Positions 19,001 through 26,485 of a DNA stretch of 64,000 nt are shown here, piece after piece. Below the pieces are notes generated by a model that saw only the letters and a list, made by a program, of their open reading frames with translations, ran no database searches and was not told the DNA's origin. Origin of the DNA: Coxiellaceae bacterium (lineage in GTDB: Bacteria; Pseudomonadota; Gammaproteobacteria; Coxiellales; Coxiellaceae); assembly GCA_029212885.1 (NCBI GenBank), contig JARGPC010000002.1:414474-478473 (forward strand). The letters run 5' to 3'. Every line of letters begins with the position of its first letter. Position 1 is the first letter of the stretch. The position numbers and the translations under genes were made by a program.

Positions 19001-20237
19001 TAAAGTTGCCGACAAAAACGTTCGTGTGGTGGATCATATTACGTCAAATGATGAGGCATTTGGTGCGATTGCTTCAGCAATATTACAACGGCCTTATACT
19101 GAAACAGGTACACGATCAAAGTATCACGAGAAAATTATTAATAGTTATTTTGACGCGTTTCTTGCGAGTGGGGAAGAGGGCGTCGACTCACCATTTGTAC
19201 GTCTTTGCTGTACGCCTGCTCGTCCTGCACCGGAAGCGGTGCAGGCGGCTGGCGATGGCGGGCTATGGCACCCACTCGAGACCATGATTTACTATGCTCA
19301 GAAAGATGCGCTGGTTTTGGAGAGATTTTTAAATTCATTTTTGTTGGTCACTAAATTTGGCAAAACAGCGTTAGAGTTATTGGCGGAGCACTCTGAAATA
19401 GGGTTTGGTCTCATAGCATCTTCAGCTTTCCATAATGAGTACTACCTACAGTTAATGATAAAAGGTTTGGATGAGCATTTTTTAGCTAAAGACTCGTCGT
19501 ATTTGTATACCATCAATATTAGTGATCAAACGGATGTATGTAATGATAACTGGAAAAAATTAATTCGGTTAGCAGAGTCACAATACAGCTTTGCAAAGGT
19601 GTTTACGCATGCATTAAATCATCCGGTTTTTCCCGGTGTTGATATTGATGATGATATCGTGGGTACAACTCCCTTGGCTCATGTGGCAAGTGACTGCCCG
19701 ACTTTTGAATATGTTGTGATGACGGCTGCTAAGGATACTGGGGTGTTTATGCGCTTAGCGCTTATGGCGGGTTTAAACGATGAGCTGAGGATGTGTAGAG
19801 CAGACAAGCAGAGTTATCTGCATGTTGCCGCTGAATGTTCCACAGAGGTTTTTATACGTTTAATTTGCATGGCTGTTGAGTACGAAGGCATGGGCAAGCA
19901 ATTATTAGATGCAATGCTATCGAAGGATAGCGGTGGTCGCACGCCATTAGATTTGGCGATAGGTTTTTATGATGGGTCAGAGCCTGATACAGTTTCATTG
20001 TTAGAATGTTTAAATCAACAATCAGAAAAAGACGAGGTCGATGAAGAGGCCATGTTAGCAGTTATAAGGCGGCTTAGGGTTATTACGCAAGATGAAGAAG
20101 TTGATTCAAGTCCAGTGGTTTCTTCTGCGCAATATGGTTTATTTGCTGGCAGAGCTGTTAGTGATGACAAGGGTAGCCCCACGGGCACTTGCAGTGGTGG
20201 CGGTTCTCCTTGTCAAGTGTATAAGGCATATATATGA
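16068..20237 (+). CDS. Large SF1-type ATPase/helicase-like protein with ankyrin-like C-terminus
   Basis: 1389 residues. The N-terminal ~120 residues include KARLLAVKREVEGKQVWLLL, reminiscent of the RelE-like segments found before some UvrD-type domains (weak). Residues about 170-600 carry superfamily-1 motifs in order: Walker A GTPGSGKT (186-193), Walker B VLVVDEALDL (about 376-385), FLGDYNQD (motif III), LSQTHRC (motif IV) and LFTAVSRAQ (motif VI). A helical middle part includes a basic KPPKRRRKKHHR segment (about residue 760), and ankyrin-like units lie near the C-terminus (GTTPLAHVA, SYLHVAAEC, GRTPLDLAI). It is unrelated to the flanking tRNA/hfl genes and sits where hfq is expected. Function unknown; an effector or a nucleic-acid-acting toxin are both possible. 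Confidence 0.72.
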   Translation: MESLAIIQSARVLEKLNGRKCTDANRKAYSELIEKIIDSRLGHGANQERIDDVLSLRLGKKARLLAVKREVEGKQVWLLLEILPNHKYKKAYFRKLGKLTAYLDSNEDRITALALTDNPDNIIFNMDEGVDDLVADVDDDEADEIKPQEVIIYNKQIIHLTDEQDECLAKIVEGLNTDEFLALVAGTPGSGKTLLAKEIIDQVFESSDGVANIFYVAESENLRREMAEQCGTIARDKLGFCDYQQMLIHAGLPLSEYAEVGDKHLEAFFNDAKDATKRRFKTDGNKADDDLINMTFSQFRQECLVIAGIKSQDESGLEEYKSMGGSHSLFNGNDDLQLQLWNLCQGYLESLKSENKYHTKLTRFDLEKLDGNPVLVVDEALDLTRVQLQNLVAMGFKVVFLGDYNQDLEHTSHSMEYIRRLIATSGIANTYLGKLSQTHRCTKFIANVASNLLAIKKRVTLHGSDFADTDIKSALDKDGIISIATTKDTERLKALCDNVDTAVICMEDDKADTARVLAANLVFSVNEIKGLGYKRVILKDLVTKQTAQRLLALLSGRKNTRDHITAADRLLITDLNNLFTAVSRAQVELIFMNTETHPAINELMDRLTDGAVCTPLREIGSDKAPSTPEQWRVQFDFLLSQGMNAQAAAILERFQGEAERLYLDGNLEEAKRIADLFDYTLHTEKKYADAAEVEYKESDAPSAETPQVAIRQEECPDARAPASQMPVAGDSVVQPPGEFVLSFNWPRSGAAPVVKPPKRRRKKHHRDAAVSDVISIDFSAPTKDDMQQLVGMLREQLRSSELSISLSYGLEQLKLGQEALGQRGLAKSRKRIISKNIARLKAVCEKSKSEYAAHLQQNKTLLLGLKSIKWKHVKALLSSPYNDAHITDKAQYILIFSVLITLVMNELALDQAEGDRIERYKITAGTRVGDTVIMKMLALSVTRSAIYNDAIFLEIFCLLAVANPLIALQLSKSLASTIKVADKNVRVVDHITSNDEAFGAIASAILQRPYTETGTRSKYHEKIINSYFDAFLASGEEGVDSPFVRLCCTPARPAPEAVQAAGDGGLWHPLETMIYYAQKDALVLERFLNSFLLVTKFGKTALELLAEHSEIGFGLIASSAFHNEYYLQLMIKGLDEHFLAKDSSYLYTINISDQTDVCNDNWKKLIRLAESQYSFAKVFTHALNHPVFPGVDIDDDIVGTTPLAHVASDCPTFEYVVMTAAKDTGVFMRLALMAGLNDELRMCRADKQSYLHVAAECSTEVFIRLICMAVEYEGMGKQLLDAMLSKDSGGRTPLDLAIGFYDGSEPDTVSLLECLNQQSEKDEVDEEAMLAVIRRLRVITQDEEVDSSPVVSSAQYGLFAGRAVSDDKGSPTGTCSGGGSPCQVYKAYI

Positions 20238-20755
20238 GAAGACAAGAATCAGATAAAGAGAATTTTTTACAGTACAATTGCAAACAAGCGGTCTTGTTGG
20301 CATGTTCAATGATGCATATCACCCGCTGGCTAGCCCACGATGAAGGCATTCAAGCACAGCTAACCTCTCACAGTGCTGTCTTCGCGTTTGGTTTATGGGC
20401 AAGCATCACCAATGAAATATCGACACGCCACCTAACAGGTATAATGCAACCCAGCACTTTGCGTCATTTACGAAAAGTAGGCGCGGATGTTATAAAAATA
20501 GTGACCGGGCTTAACTTACTAATGACTGGCTATAGCTACAGCAACTATAAGGCGGACGCCTTTCAATCGGTGGGTGCTGCTCTATTTAATGGTATTGCCC
20601 TGTGCAGCGTCATGGCAGTTGCTTACCTTGTTATTCCCACGCCACAGCAGCCAAGGCGACCAGCACGAGCTATCAATCTGCAACCAGGTTTTAAGTCTCG
20701 TGATAGATGTCGAGCAACAACTTATGACTCTCACAATCTCTCGCGAACAATGTAA
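20234..20755 (+). CDS. Small membrane protein coupled to the SF1/ankyrin gene
   Basis: 173 residues; its ATG overlaps the upstream stop (ATGA), so the pair is almost certainly translated together. Hydrophobic segments lie near residues 18-32, 45-60, 85-100 and 112-132, followed by a basic proline/arginine-rich tail. No family recognised. The coupling suggests it acts with, or protects against, the large ATPase-like protein; that is inference. Confidence 0.6.
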   Translation: MRRQESDKENFLQYNCKQAVLLACSMMHITRWLAHDEGIQAQLTSHSAVFAFGLWASITNEISTRHLTGIMQPSTLRHLRKVGADVIKIVTGLNLLMTGYSYSNYKADAFQSVGAALFNGIALCSVMAVAYLVIPTPQQPRRPARAINLQPGFKSRDRCRATTYDSHNLSRTM

Positions 20756-20775
20756 ACAAAGGTTAACTAAGCTGA

Positions 20776-21135
20776 CTAATGATAAATGCATTGTGCATAA
20801 CCGTTTGGCTTGTAGGGACTGACACTTGCTGTTGTGTAACCTTGTTTCGGTGGGCAGTAATATTTACCATCGGCGCTAATCGAGGCTTTCGTAGTGAGTG
20901 TCTGGCCACTTGACGCGGGACGATTTTGTATTTGATAGAGTGGCTTAGCTTGGCTTTTGCCGACATTACGCATTTGCACTTGATCCTCTAGGGTTTGAAT
21001 TTCAGCGGAATTGCCGGTATCACCACCGCCGTCTGACGGCGCAATATTGCTTTCAACAGCAGAGGTAAAGGCGTTCGCTAATGCCAGCGTTGGCATCAAT
21101 AATAATATTAGGGCTAATCGCTTATAAACTCTCAT
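20776..21135 (-). CDS. Small exported protein of unknown function
   Basis: 119 residues. The ATG at 21135 is preceded by GGAG with 7-nt spacing and opens a good signal peptide (MRVYKRLALILLLMPTLALANA); a longer reading frame exists upstream but lacks this support. The mature part is short, with one region of Gly/Asp (GGGDTG) and two cysteines near the C-terminus (YYCPPK, AQCIYH) that could form a disulfide. It converges with the preceding gene, 20 nt between the stops. A TATAAT (about 21170, minus strand) lies at promoter distance. Confidence 0.6.
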   Translation of the reverse strand: MRVYKRLALILLLMPTLALANAFTSAVESNIAPSDGGGDTGNSAEIQTLEDQVQMRNVGKSQAKPLYQIQNRPASSGQTLTTKASISADGKYYCPPKQGYTTASVSPYKPNGYAQCIYH

Positions 21136-21238
21136 CTTTTCGCTCCGGCAAACATATGTAATAGTTACCATTATAGGAGTATTATTGCATCGAAATTGAA
21201 GATCTTTTATATGTTTGTTAATGGCTTAGTGGTAAGCG

Positions 21239-21257
21239 CCTCTTATATATAGAGGCC
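21239..21257. terminator. Hairpin between divergent genes
   Basis: GCCTCT and AGAGGC arms around TATATAT form a six-base-pair stem upstream of the MFS gene. The tract after it on the plus strand is U-rich but not a run, so it may be a weak terminator or a binding site. Confidence 0.3.
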
Positions 21258-21262
21258 TGTTA

Positions 21263-21290
21263 TTGTTTTATTATTTCAGTCTGTTATAGT
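21263..21290 (+). promoter_or_regulatory. Promoter of the MFS-PhyH operon
   Basis: TTGTTT (21263-21268), a 16-bp spacer and TATAGT (21285-21290) preceded by TG plus one base form an extended -10 sigma-70 promoter about 25 nt upstream of the first start codons. Confidence 0.55.
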
Positions 21291-21315
21291 CGCTGCAGGT
21301 CTATAGTGGCGTGTG

Positions 21316-22632
21316 ATGGAGACAATGACCAATAGAAAACTGTTATTGCAGGTATGGACAGTTTGTGCGTTAGGTTTGTTTATTGATGGTTATGGTTTGT
21401 ACATAGCTTCAGTGGCCGAGCCTTTTTTTCAGCAACAGTTTCAACTCTCTTCTTTTTGGCTAGGCTTAGCGCAAGCTTCTGCGCCGATGGGTGCAGCGAT
21501 TGGTGCGATATTGATTGGCCCCATTTCTGATCGTTTGGGTCGAAAATCTATGTTGATAGTTAACTTTATTATGTTGGTTGCCGCAGCATTGTTAAGTTCT
21601 ATTGCCTGGAATGCGATCAGCTTGGTGTTATTTCGATTCTTTGTTGGGCTGGGTGTCGGTGCTGATTACCCGCTCAGTGCGGCGTACTTAGCTGAAATGG
21701 CGCCTAATCGTTCACGCGGCAAGTTAATGGCATCAGCGATGTTTGTTAATTGTTTGGCGGCGCCAGCGGCAGTTACCATCGGGTTTATTATTTTTAAGCT
21801 GCATCCACAGCTGAATGCATGGCGCTATTTTTTCGCGTTTGGCGCGATTCCTGCCATGGTGTGCTTAGCTCTACGTGCAGGGTTACCCGAAAGTATGATG
21901 TGGCGTGTGATGCAGCGTTTAACACCGAAGACAAAGCAGACATCAGGTGCTTTATATCGTCGTTTATTTGAACCACGTTACTTGTTGATTACCATCGCAT
22001 TAGCGGGCAGCTGGTTTTTTATGGATATATCCTATTATGGCGTTGGATTATTTACGCCGGCATTGTTGAGTGCTTTCCATTTAGCAACTGCAAATGATTT
22101 TCTTACTGATATGGTGAGCATAGTAAAGAGCACAATGGTGGTGACGGCATTCGTTGCCATGGGGGCTTTGTTGTCGATTGCTGTGATAGATAAGATCCCA
22201 CACGTCCGTTTGCAGCGTATTGGTTTTTGCGGCGGTTTCGTTGCTTTGTTGTTGTTGGGGCTTAGTCAGCACTTTTCAGCTAGCTATTCCACGGCGTTGG
22301 TAGTGAATTGTTTTATTATTTATAACGTATTTATCAACTTTGGCCCTGGCATCACCACCTATCTGTTACCAACGGAATATTATTCAACCCATATTCGTGC
22401 GACGGGGCACGGCATGGCGGCGGGGATTGGTAAAATGGGTGCGTTTACCGGCACGCTATTTTTGCCGTTATTACAAGAAAAGCTCGGCGTGCATCGCACG
22501 GTGTTGTTGTTATCACTGACTTTATTGTTGGGTTATGGCTGTACGCATTTATTAAATAAATGTAAACCCGCAGAAGATTTATCAACAAGCGATGAAAGCA
22601 CAGAAACTGATTGGTTGGAGACTAAAGCATGA
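21316..22632 (+). CDS. Major facilitator superfamily transporter (PHS/sugar-porter-like)
   Basis: 438 residues, twelve predicted hydrophobic segments. Motif A-type loop DRLGRKSM lies between TM2 and TM3, and GVGADYPLSAAYLAEMAPNRSRGK resembles the GGDYPLS block of phosphate:H+ symporters and relatives. The second half has LLPTEYYSTHIRATGHGMAAGIGKMGAF. ATG codons at 21316 and 21325 are both possible starts. It overlaps the PhyH gene (ATGA), so the two form one transcription unit. The substrate is not readable; an organic phosphate or small organic acid is a guess from family likeness. Confidence 0.82.
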   Translation: METMTNRKLLLQVWTVCALGLFIDGYGLYIASVAEPFFQQQFQLSSFWLGLAQASAPMGAAIGAILIGPISDRLGRKSMLIVNFIMLVAAALLSSIAWNAISLVLFRFFVGLGVGADYPLSAAYLAEMAPNRSRGKLMASAMFVNCLAAPAAVTIGFIIFKLHPQLNAWRYFFAFGAIPAMVCLALRAGLPESMMWRVMQRLTPKTKQTSGALYRRLFEPRYLLITIALAGSWFFMDISYYGVGLFTPALLSAFHLATANDFLTDMVSIVKSTMVVTAFVAMGALLSIAVIDKIPHVRLQRIGFCGGFVALLLLGLSQHFSASYSTALVVNCFIIYNVFINFGPGITTYLLPTEYYSTHIRATGHGMAAGIGKMGAFTGTLFLPLLQEKLGVHRTVLLLSLTLLLGYGCTHLLNKCKPAEDLSTSDESTETDWLETKA

Positions 22633-23426
22633 GAGATACATACGTCTTAAATGAAGCGCAAAAACAATCGTGGCAGGACCACGGTTATTTGGTGATACGT
22701 GATTATTTTACTGACCAACAGAAGCAGGACTTGCAACAATGGACTGAAGAAATGTCTGCTTGGCCCGAGCAGCCGGGTAAATGGTGGAAGTATTTTGAAA
22801 AAACTGATAGTGATAGTCGCCAGTTATGTCGTATTGAGCGCTTTTATGATTTCCATCAAGGCTGGCATGATTTAATCGATGCGCCCGCTATACATGATGT
22901 ATTAGCTGAATTAATGGGTGAGCGGGCAGTGTTATTTAAAGAGAAATTAAATTTTAAATTACCGGGCGGTGGCGGATTTTTACCGCATCAAGATGCGCCG
23001 GCTTTTGTGGCTTATGGGCAGGATTATCATATTACGATGAGTGTTGCGTTGGATGTATCGTCAACTGCAAACGGATGTTTACACGTTGTTGAGGGTGGTC
23101 ATCATAAACACGGTGTGTTACAACAAGCATTGGATGGCAGTGTATCAATCGATGTTTATAAAGATTTTAACTGGCTGCCTGTCTGCTGTGACGTGGGAGA
23201 CATAGTGCTGTTTGATTCGTACATACCGCACTATTCAGAGAGGAACAGCAGCAACAGGCCCCGACGCGCGGCGTATATTACTTATAATAAAGCGTCGCAG
23301 GGCGATCGACGGGCGGATTACTACCACGACAAGTTGGATAAGTTTCCGCCCGAATGTGAACGCGATCCAAGCAAGGATTATTCCAAGTATAAGCATGTGT
23401 ATAATCTGGCGAACCCGATAGATTAA
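22629..23426 (+). CDS. Phytanoyl-CoA dioxygenase (PhyH) family Fe(II)/2-oxoglutarate oxygenase
   Basis: 265 residues. The iron triad is visible as H-x-D in FLPHQDAPAF and the distal histidine in SYIPHYSERNSS, with the 2-oxoglutarate-binding arginine in NRPRRAAYITY. Translation is coupled to the upstream MFS gene, suggesting that the transported compound, or one derived from it, is hydroxylated. PhyH-domain proteins have been listed among eukaryotic-like Legionella proteins (LegD1/LegD2), but this pair looks metabolic. The 3' end overlaps the convergent gene: the TTAA at 23423-23426 supplies stop codons for both strands. Confidence 0.85.
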   Translation: MRDTYVLNEAQKQSWQDHGYLVIRDYFTDQQKQDLQQWTEEMSAWPEQPGKWWKYFEKTDSDSRQLCRIERFYDFHQGWHDLIDAPAIHDVLAELMGERAVLFKEKLNFKLPGGGGFLPHQDAPAFVAYGQDYHITMSVALDVSSTANGCLHVVEGGHHKHGVLQQALDGSVSIDVYKDFNWLPVCCDVGDIVLFDSYIPHYSERNSSNRPRRAAYITYNKASQGDRRADYYHDKLDKFPPECERDPSKDYSKYKHVYNLANPID

Positions 23427-24976
23427 TGTCCTGGCGCTCTCGGTTCTGATTTGGTCTCGGCTTCTGCAGAAATTTCAGTGGTTGTTTTAATATGGCTAGA
23501 ATAGGTTTCAGCTAGCGCAGGGTCTATTGATTCGAGCAGTGAAGCAGTATTTGAAACGTCATGCCATTCATGATCTTCCGGGTTTATTGATGCGATTAAT
23601 CTAGCACCCACTTCGCTGTTAAGTACTGCAGAAATCAGTTCGATTTTGTCGGGCTGATTCATCGTTTTGTTGCTGATTCGTATGAAGACATGTAGCTCGC
23701 CAGGAAGCGTGATAAGTTTTTCCATGCTCGCAGGCTCAAGCATACTTTCTAATCTCTGCTTGACCACTTCGCGCTGTTCATCATTGGTGGCGAGGCTGCT
23801 CAGCCGATCGAGCTTATGAATAGTGTCACTTAGTTGAGGGAACACACCTTCTGTAAAAATATATTCCCGTATTTCGTCTTTTATGTCGTTGTACTCATCG
23901 GGCAGTGTTCTCATAAGTTCAGGCGCGTAAAAACTGGCATTTTGAAAAATATTGTTAGGGTGAAAGGATCCTTCGCGCGCTTGCGCCAACTGCTCAGTGA
24001 TGACGCGTCGAGCTTCTATAGGGTTCACATGATGCATGATGATGATATAACCCAGGTAATCCGCTTTTGCTATTTCATGCGGATCGTCAGTAGTAAAGGG
24101 CGGAATATCGAGTTCGTCCAGATTTACCGGCCCTTTTGCTATTAACTGGTCACTGGTTTTTCCATCGGGGCCGAGGGACTCTGTAATATCGCGGTAATAC
24201 ATTTTGAGCACTAGGTTGCGCTGCATGTAGCCATGAACCAAATAATTTGTAACTGAGATACGTCCAGCAGATTCACTGAATAGAGTAATCAGGCGATGAG
24301 TAAAGAGGTGGCTGTATAAATCATGCTTAAGCTCTAAAGATGTAAATCTTTTTTCTAGAAAATCTGCGCTGTTTTCTGCAAACGCGGCATGGACGCTGTC
24401 GACATAGTGACGAAACTTGCGTGGGTTGAGCTCAATCAGTGCAGTGAGCCCATTAATATCCCCAATTTTTTTTGGCATTATTAATCCCATGCCTGGTGAT
24501 GCGCTTTTGCCGGGGTCATAACTCATTAAGCGGTCACCATCGTTATATACCAGTGTGGCATGATTATCCTTGATGGCTAGGTAGCATTGATTACCTTTGG
24601 GTGGAGTCATAGGTGCTATTGGTAAGCTCGGGCTAGCTATACTTTTAATATAATCAAATAAGGCCGTTGTTGATTCGTGTTTTTCCGTTGCTTCTAAAAT
24701 GGTCGTGTTGCCTAAGTTCTCGCTAGCAAAGCCGAGCAGCTTAACAGGGTCAGCTAGGTAGGTTTCGAGATCGACTATTTGGTTATAGATATCCATTTCT
24801 ACAACCACCTGCAATTCAGCTAATGTCCCTGGTGGGATATATGTGGCTTTGTTGTATTCATGCAGGGCCATGTGCATTAATACATTTGCAACGCAACTGC
24901 TTGTAAATAGTTGCTTGCTGCCGTGGCTTTTAAGCCAACCTGCCATGGAGTCATCTGGAATGAACATACGCGACAT
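23423..24976 (-). CDS. Putative papain-fold (C58/YopT-like) cysteine protease, effector candidate
   Basis: 517 residues, start supported by GAGGT six nt upstream. No close family is recognised, but three segments fit a papain-fold catalytic triad: TSSCVANVLMHMAL with Cys28, KDNHATLVYNDG with His139, and LMSYDPGK with Asp154. Spacings of 111 and 15 residues are close to AvrPphB (C98, H212, D227) and YopT (C139, H258, D274). The rest is mostly helical; the C-terminus is rich in Glu and small polar residues (TTEISAEAETKSEPRAPGH), as in Dot/Icm signals. It has its own promoter with a PmrA-type direct repeat. The catalytic assignment is inference. Confidence 0.6.
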   Translation of the reverse strand: MSRMFIPDDSMAGWLKSHGSKQLFTSSCVANVLMHMALHEYNKATYIPPGTLAELQVVVEMDIYNQIVDLETYLADPVKLLGFASENLGNTTILEATEKHESTTALFDYIKSIASPSLPIAPMTPPKGNQCYLAIKDNHATLVYNDGDRLMSYDPGKSASPGMGLIMPKKIGDINGLTALIELNPRKFRHYVDSVHAAFAENSADFLEKRFTSLELKHDLYSHLFTHRLITLFSESAGRISVTNYLVHGYMQRNLVLKMYYRDITESLGPDGKTSDQLIAKGPVNLDELDIPPFTTDDPHEIAKADYLGYIIIMHHVNPIEARRVITEQLAQAREGSFHPNNIFQNASFYAPELMRTLPDEYNDIKDEIREYIFTEGVFPQLSDTIHKLDRLSSLATNDEQREVVKQRLESMLEPASMEKLITLPGELHVFIRISNKTMNQPDKIELISAVLNSEVGARLIASINPEDHEWHDVSNTASLLESIDPALAETYSSHIKTTTEISAEAETKSEPRAPGH

Positions 24977-25020
24977 GTTTTACCTCTTTGAACTTTTGTT
25001 ATATATCCTATATAATTAGT

Positions 25021-25053
25021 ATTATAGGTTATATGGGTTAAGACAATATTAAG
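25021..25053 (-). promoter_or_regulatory. PmrA-type direct repeat and -10 of the protease-like gene
   Basis: Read on the minus strand: CTTAA (25053-25049), six bases, CTTAA (25042-25038), eleven bases, TATAAT (25026-25021). The first repeat continues as CTTAATATT, the consensus half site of the PmrA response regulator described for Legionella and Coxiella effector promoters. The start codon is about 45 nt downstream of the -10. The match is seen; the regulator is inferred. Confidence 0.6.
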
Positions 25054-25100
25054 AATGCGGTATGAGAGAAAAAATACTCATCTTTTCACCGTGATTTGTG

Positions 25101-25113
25101 TATAATCGCGGCC
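25101..25113 (+). promoter_or_regulatory. -10 element directly before hflX
   Basis: A perfect TATAAT (25101-25106) with a GC-rich discriminator ends seven bases before the ATG at 25114. No Shine-Dalgarno sequence is visible and no strong -35. It implies a leaderless or near-leaderless hflX transcript, needed because hflX has lost its usual upstream operon partners. Confidence 0.45.
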
Positions 25114-26397
25114 ATGAGAACATCCAAAGATTCATTTATTGATCGCCACCGCGGTGGTGAGCGTGCCTTACTGATGTATGTCGATTGCGATAATGGCGAC
25201 GACTACGAAGAATTTCTGAGCTTGGCTTTTTCGTCAGGCGTAAAAGTCATTGACGTGATGAAGGTTAAACGCAAGCGTTTAGAGGCGACCTACCTCATTG
25301 GTACGGGTAAAGTCGACGAGTTGGTTGACCGAGTGCATCAGAATGAAATCGAAGTGATCATCACTAACCGTACGTTAACACCGGCGCAAGGGCGTAATTT
25401 AGAAAAGCGTTGCGGTTGTCGGGTGTTAGATCGTACGGAGTTAATTCTCGATATCTTTGCCAGCCGTGCGCGCAGTTATGAAGGCCGCTTGCAGGTTGAG
25501 CTAGCGCAATTGCAACATCTATCCAGCCGTTTGGTGCGAGGTTGGACTCACTTGGAACGCCAAAAGGGTGGTATTGGTTTGCGTGGCCCGGGTGAAACGC
25601 AATTGGAAACTGATCGACGTTTATTAGCGATGCGCATTAAGTCGTTAAAGAAGCATTTGGAAAAAGTCGTTAAACAACGTGAACAAAGCCGACGAGGCCG
25701 TAAGCGGGCGCAGGTGCCGACGGTATCATTGGTTGGTTATACCAATGCGGGCAAGTCATCACTGTTTAATCGCTTAACCGATGCCAGTGTTTATGCCAAA
25801 GATCAATTATTCGCCACGCTAGATCCTACGTTACGTCGCGTTAAGCTCGCACCCTATGGTGATGTGATTTTAGCCGATACGGTAGGTTTTGTGCGCGACT
25901 TGCCACACTCTGTAGTGGCGGCGTTCCGTGCAACACTCGAAGAAGTGTGCCAGGCTGATTTATTATTACACGTTGTAGATGCCTTTGATGATCAGCGTGA
26001 CGATATGATGGCAGCTGTTAATGACGTACTGAAAGAAATCGATGCTAATGATATCCCTCAACTTCAAGTGTATAACAAAATTGATTGCCGCGATGGTTTT
26101 GAGCCGCGCGTTGATGTTGACGAAAGTGGTAAACCGTTAAGGGTTTGGGTGTCTGCTTTGACCGGTGATGGTTTTGATTTATTGCAGCAAGCGATTATCG
26201 ATCGTTTGGCGGTTGAGATGATTCGTACAACTATTACGTTAGCGCCGGAGCAGGCGCGTGTTCGTGCATTATTATATCAGCGTGGTGCAATATTAAACGA
26301 ACAAGTGACAGAGCTGGGGCATTGGCAAATCGAAATCGAAGTCGAACAAGAATTACTTGACCAGCTAATGCACAATACGCGCGCTAATGACGATTAA
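25114..26397 (+). CDS. hflX: Ribosome-associated GTPase HflX
   Basis: 427 residues. The N-terminal nucleotide-binding domain has YLIGTGKVDEL and the glycine-rich linker WTHLERQKGGIGLRGPGETQLETDRR. The G domain has G1 GYTNAGKSSLF, G3 LADTVGF and G4 NKID. HflX splits stalled or hibernating ribosomes. ATG at 25114 aligns with E. coli HflX; no ribosome-binding site precedes it. In most gammaproteobacteria hfq lies immediately upstream; here an oppositely oriented effector-like gene does. Confidence 0.96.
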   Translation: MRTSKDSFIDRHRGGERALLMYVDCDNGDDYEEFLSLAFSSGVKVIDVMKVKRKRLEATYLIGTGKVDELVDRVHQNEIEVIITNRTLTPAQGRNLEKRCGCRVLDRTELILDIFASRARSYEGRLQVELAQLQHLSSRLVRGWTHLERQKGGIGLRGPGETQLETDRRLLAMRIKSLKKHLEKVVKQREQSRRGRKRAQVPTVSLVGYTNAGKSSLFNRLTDASVYAKDQLFATLDPTLRRVKLAPYGDVILADTVGFVRDLPHSVVAAFRATLEEVCQADLLLHVVDAFDDQRDDMMAAVNDVLKEIDANDIPQLQVYNKIDCRDGFEPRVDVDESGKPLRVWVSALTGDGFDLLQQAIIDRLAVEMIRTTITLAPEQARVRALLYQRGAILNEQVTELGHWQIEIEVEQELLDQLMHNTRANDD

Positions 26398-26485
26398 TAA
26401 CAGCAATTGTTAACTGGTGTTTGAATGGCCTTGCCGTTTAGCGTAAAATCATCTTTTCTTAGGTATTTTTTGGAGTGTCAGCCTG

